DNA of 5,292 nucleotides from positions 1 to 5,292 of the forward strand of contig JAHFVB010000382.1 in NCBI GenBank assembly GCA_023264755.1, read 5' to 3'. The notes below the pieces were generated by a model. That model was not told the origin of the DNA, did no database searches, and saw nothing but the letters and a program-made list of their open reading frames with translations. The first letter of the stretch is position 1, and each line of letters starts with the position of its first letter. Source of the stretch: Mycobacterium sp. (GTDB taxonomy: Bacteria > Actinomycetota > Actinomycetes > Mycobacteriales > Mycobacteriaceae). The translations under genes were made by a program, and so were the position numbers. Of the stretch, positions 4,623 through 5,292 are shown piece by piece.

Positions 4623-5292
4623 GTATCGGCATACCGATCGCCGCTGTCTGCGATCAACGTCACTATCGAGCCGCTACGCCCCTGGGCGATCAGCTCGGCC
4701 AGGAGGCCGAAGGCACCCCACACGTTGGTTCCCGTGGACGGGCCCACCCGCCGGCCCAGCACCGCGCTGACGTGATGCGCCGCGGCCACCGAGGCCGCGT
4801 CGGGCACCGACACCATCAGGTCGACGACGTCGGGCAGGAACGACGGTTCGACACGCGGCCGGCCGATGCCCTCGATGCGTGAGGACGCTCCGGTGACCAC
4901 GTCGAGCCGCCCCTGGGTGAACGCGGGGAAGAAGGCCGAGTGTTCCGGGTCGACGACGCACAGCCGGGTCGGATATCGCCGATAGCGGAGGTAGCGCCCG
5001 ATCGTCGCACTGGTGCCGCCGGTGCCCGCACCGACCACGATCCAGTCCGGAATGGGGTGCGCCTCGTCCTGCATCTGCTCGAAGATCGATTCGGCGATGT
5101 TGTTGTTGCCGCGCCAGTCGGTGGCGCGTTCGGCGTTGGTGAACTGATCCAGGTAGTGGCCGCCGGTCTCGCGCGCGAGGCGCTCGGCTTCGGCGTACAC
5201 CTGAGCAGAGTTGTCGACGAAATGGAAACGGACACCTTGCGACTCGATGAGCCGGACGTTCTCCGAGCTGGTCGAGGACGGCATCACGGCGA
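4526..5292 (-). CDS. cds1: Cds1-like PLP-dependent cysteine desulfhydrase/synthase-family enzyme, C-terminal part (cut by window edge)
   Basis: About 254 C-terminal residues are visible; the N-terminal part, about 90 residues by comparison with a full length near 346, including the PLP-binding lysine, is beyond the right edge. Counting from the GTG at 5287, the fold-type II phosphate-binding loop is G-A-G-T-G-G-T-S (86-93). P-S-T-G-T-N-x-W-G-A (183-192) is the conserved stretch facing the cofactor, and A-D-S-G-D-R-Y (213-219) lies near the C-terminus. The asparagine-rich N-N-N-I-A-E (61-66) precedes the substrate region. These features, and the opening M-P-S-S-T-S, resemble M. tuberculosis Rv3684, described as the L-cysteine desulfhydrase Cds1, which releases sulfide, ammonia and pyruvate from cysteine. 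Cysteine synthase activity cannot be excluded by sequence. The apparent start at 5287 is internal. Its last 97 bp overlap a possible small gene on the other strand. Confidence 0.88.
   Translation of the reverse strand, partial: AVMPSSTSSENVRLIESQGVRFHFVDNSAQVYAEAERLARETGGHYLDQFTNAERATDWRGNNNIAESIFEQMQDEAHPIPDWIVVGAGTGGTSATIGRYLRYRRYPTRLCVVDPEHSAFFPAFTQGRLDVVTGASSRIEGIGRPRVEPSFLPDVVDLMVSVPDAASVAAAHHVSAVLGRRVGPSTGTNVWGAFGLLAELIAQGRSGSIVTLIADSGDRYADTYFDAEWLNSHGLDPSESTAVLAEFERSGSWP

Overview
The window is high-GC DNA from an actinobacterium, most likely of the order Mycobacteriales (Mycobacterium, Gordonia, Rhodococcus or Nocardia relatives). Three things point there. A close relative of the mycobacterial nickel/cobalt sensor KmtR sits beside its CDF exporter. 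A Cds1-like PLP enzyme lies next to tRNA-Pro(CGG). Four genes start with the leaderless arrangement TANNNT-N6/7-ATG that is common in this group. The species cannot be fixed from the sequence.

Layout, left to right. (1) Positions 1-291, minus strand: the first 97 residues of a TetR-family regulator, with an 18-bp palindromic operator over its promoter. (2) 463-927, plus: a complete GatB/YqeY-domain protein. (3) 924-2470, minus: a two-gene metal-resistance operon, kmtR followed by a cation diffusion facilitator with a histidine-rich N-terminus. The two genes overlap by ATGA, and the exporter's stop codon shares a CTAG with the yqeY stop. (4) 2599-4046, plus: a second two-gene operon, divergent from kmtR. 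It encodes a TetR-family regulator and, again through an ATGA overlap, an unnamed ferritin-like protein that appears to carry a diiron site. Tandem TGACG-N2-CGTCA palindromes lie on its promoter. (5) 4131-4204, minus: tRNA-Pro(CGG), followed by a strong intrinsic terminator. (6) 4428-4622, plus: a possible small one-helix membrane protein whose 3' half is antisense to the next gene. (7) 4526 to the window end, minus: the C-terminal part of a Cds1-like PLP-dependent cysteine desulfhydrase/synthase-family enzyme.

How the genes work together. KmtR should repress its own operon through a palindrome spanning the -10 box and start codon, and release it when nickel or cobalt binds, so that the CDF protein exports the metal. 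The TetR/diiron pair looks like a separate ligand-responsive unit: the regulator probably senses a small molecule and controls one oxygen-using or redox enzyme. From recall of M. tuberculosis gene order (yqeY-like Rv3688c and Rv3684/cds1 on either side of a variable stretch near a tRNA-Pro), the two operons may be accessory cargo between conserved neighbours. The TetR/diiron operon is the least described part of the window. There is no gene-free stretch longer than about 225 bases.
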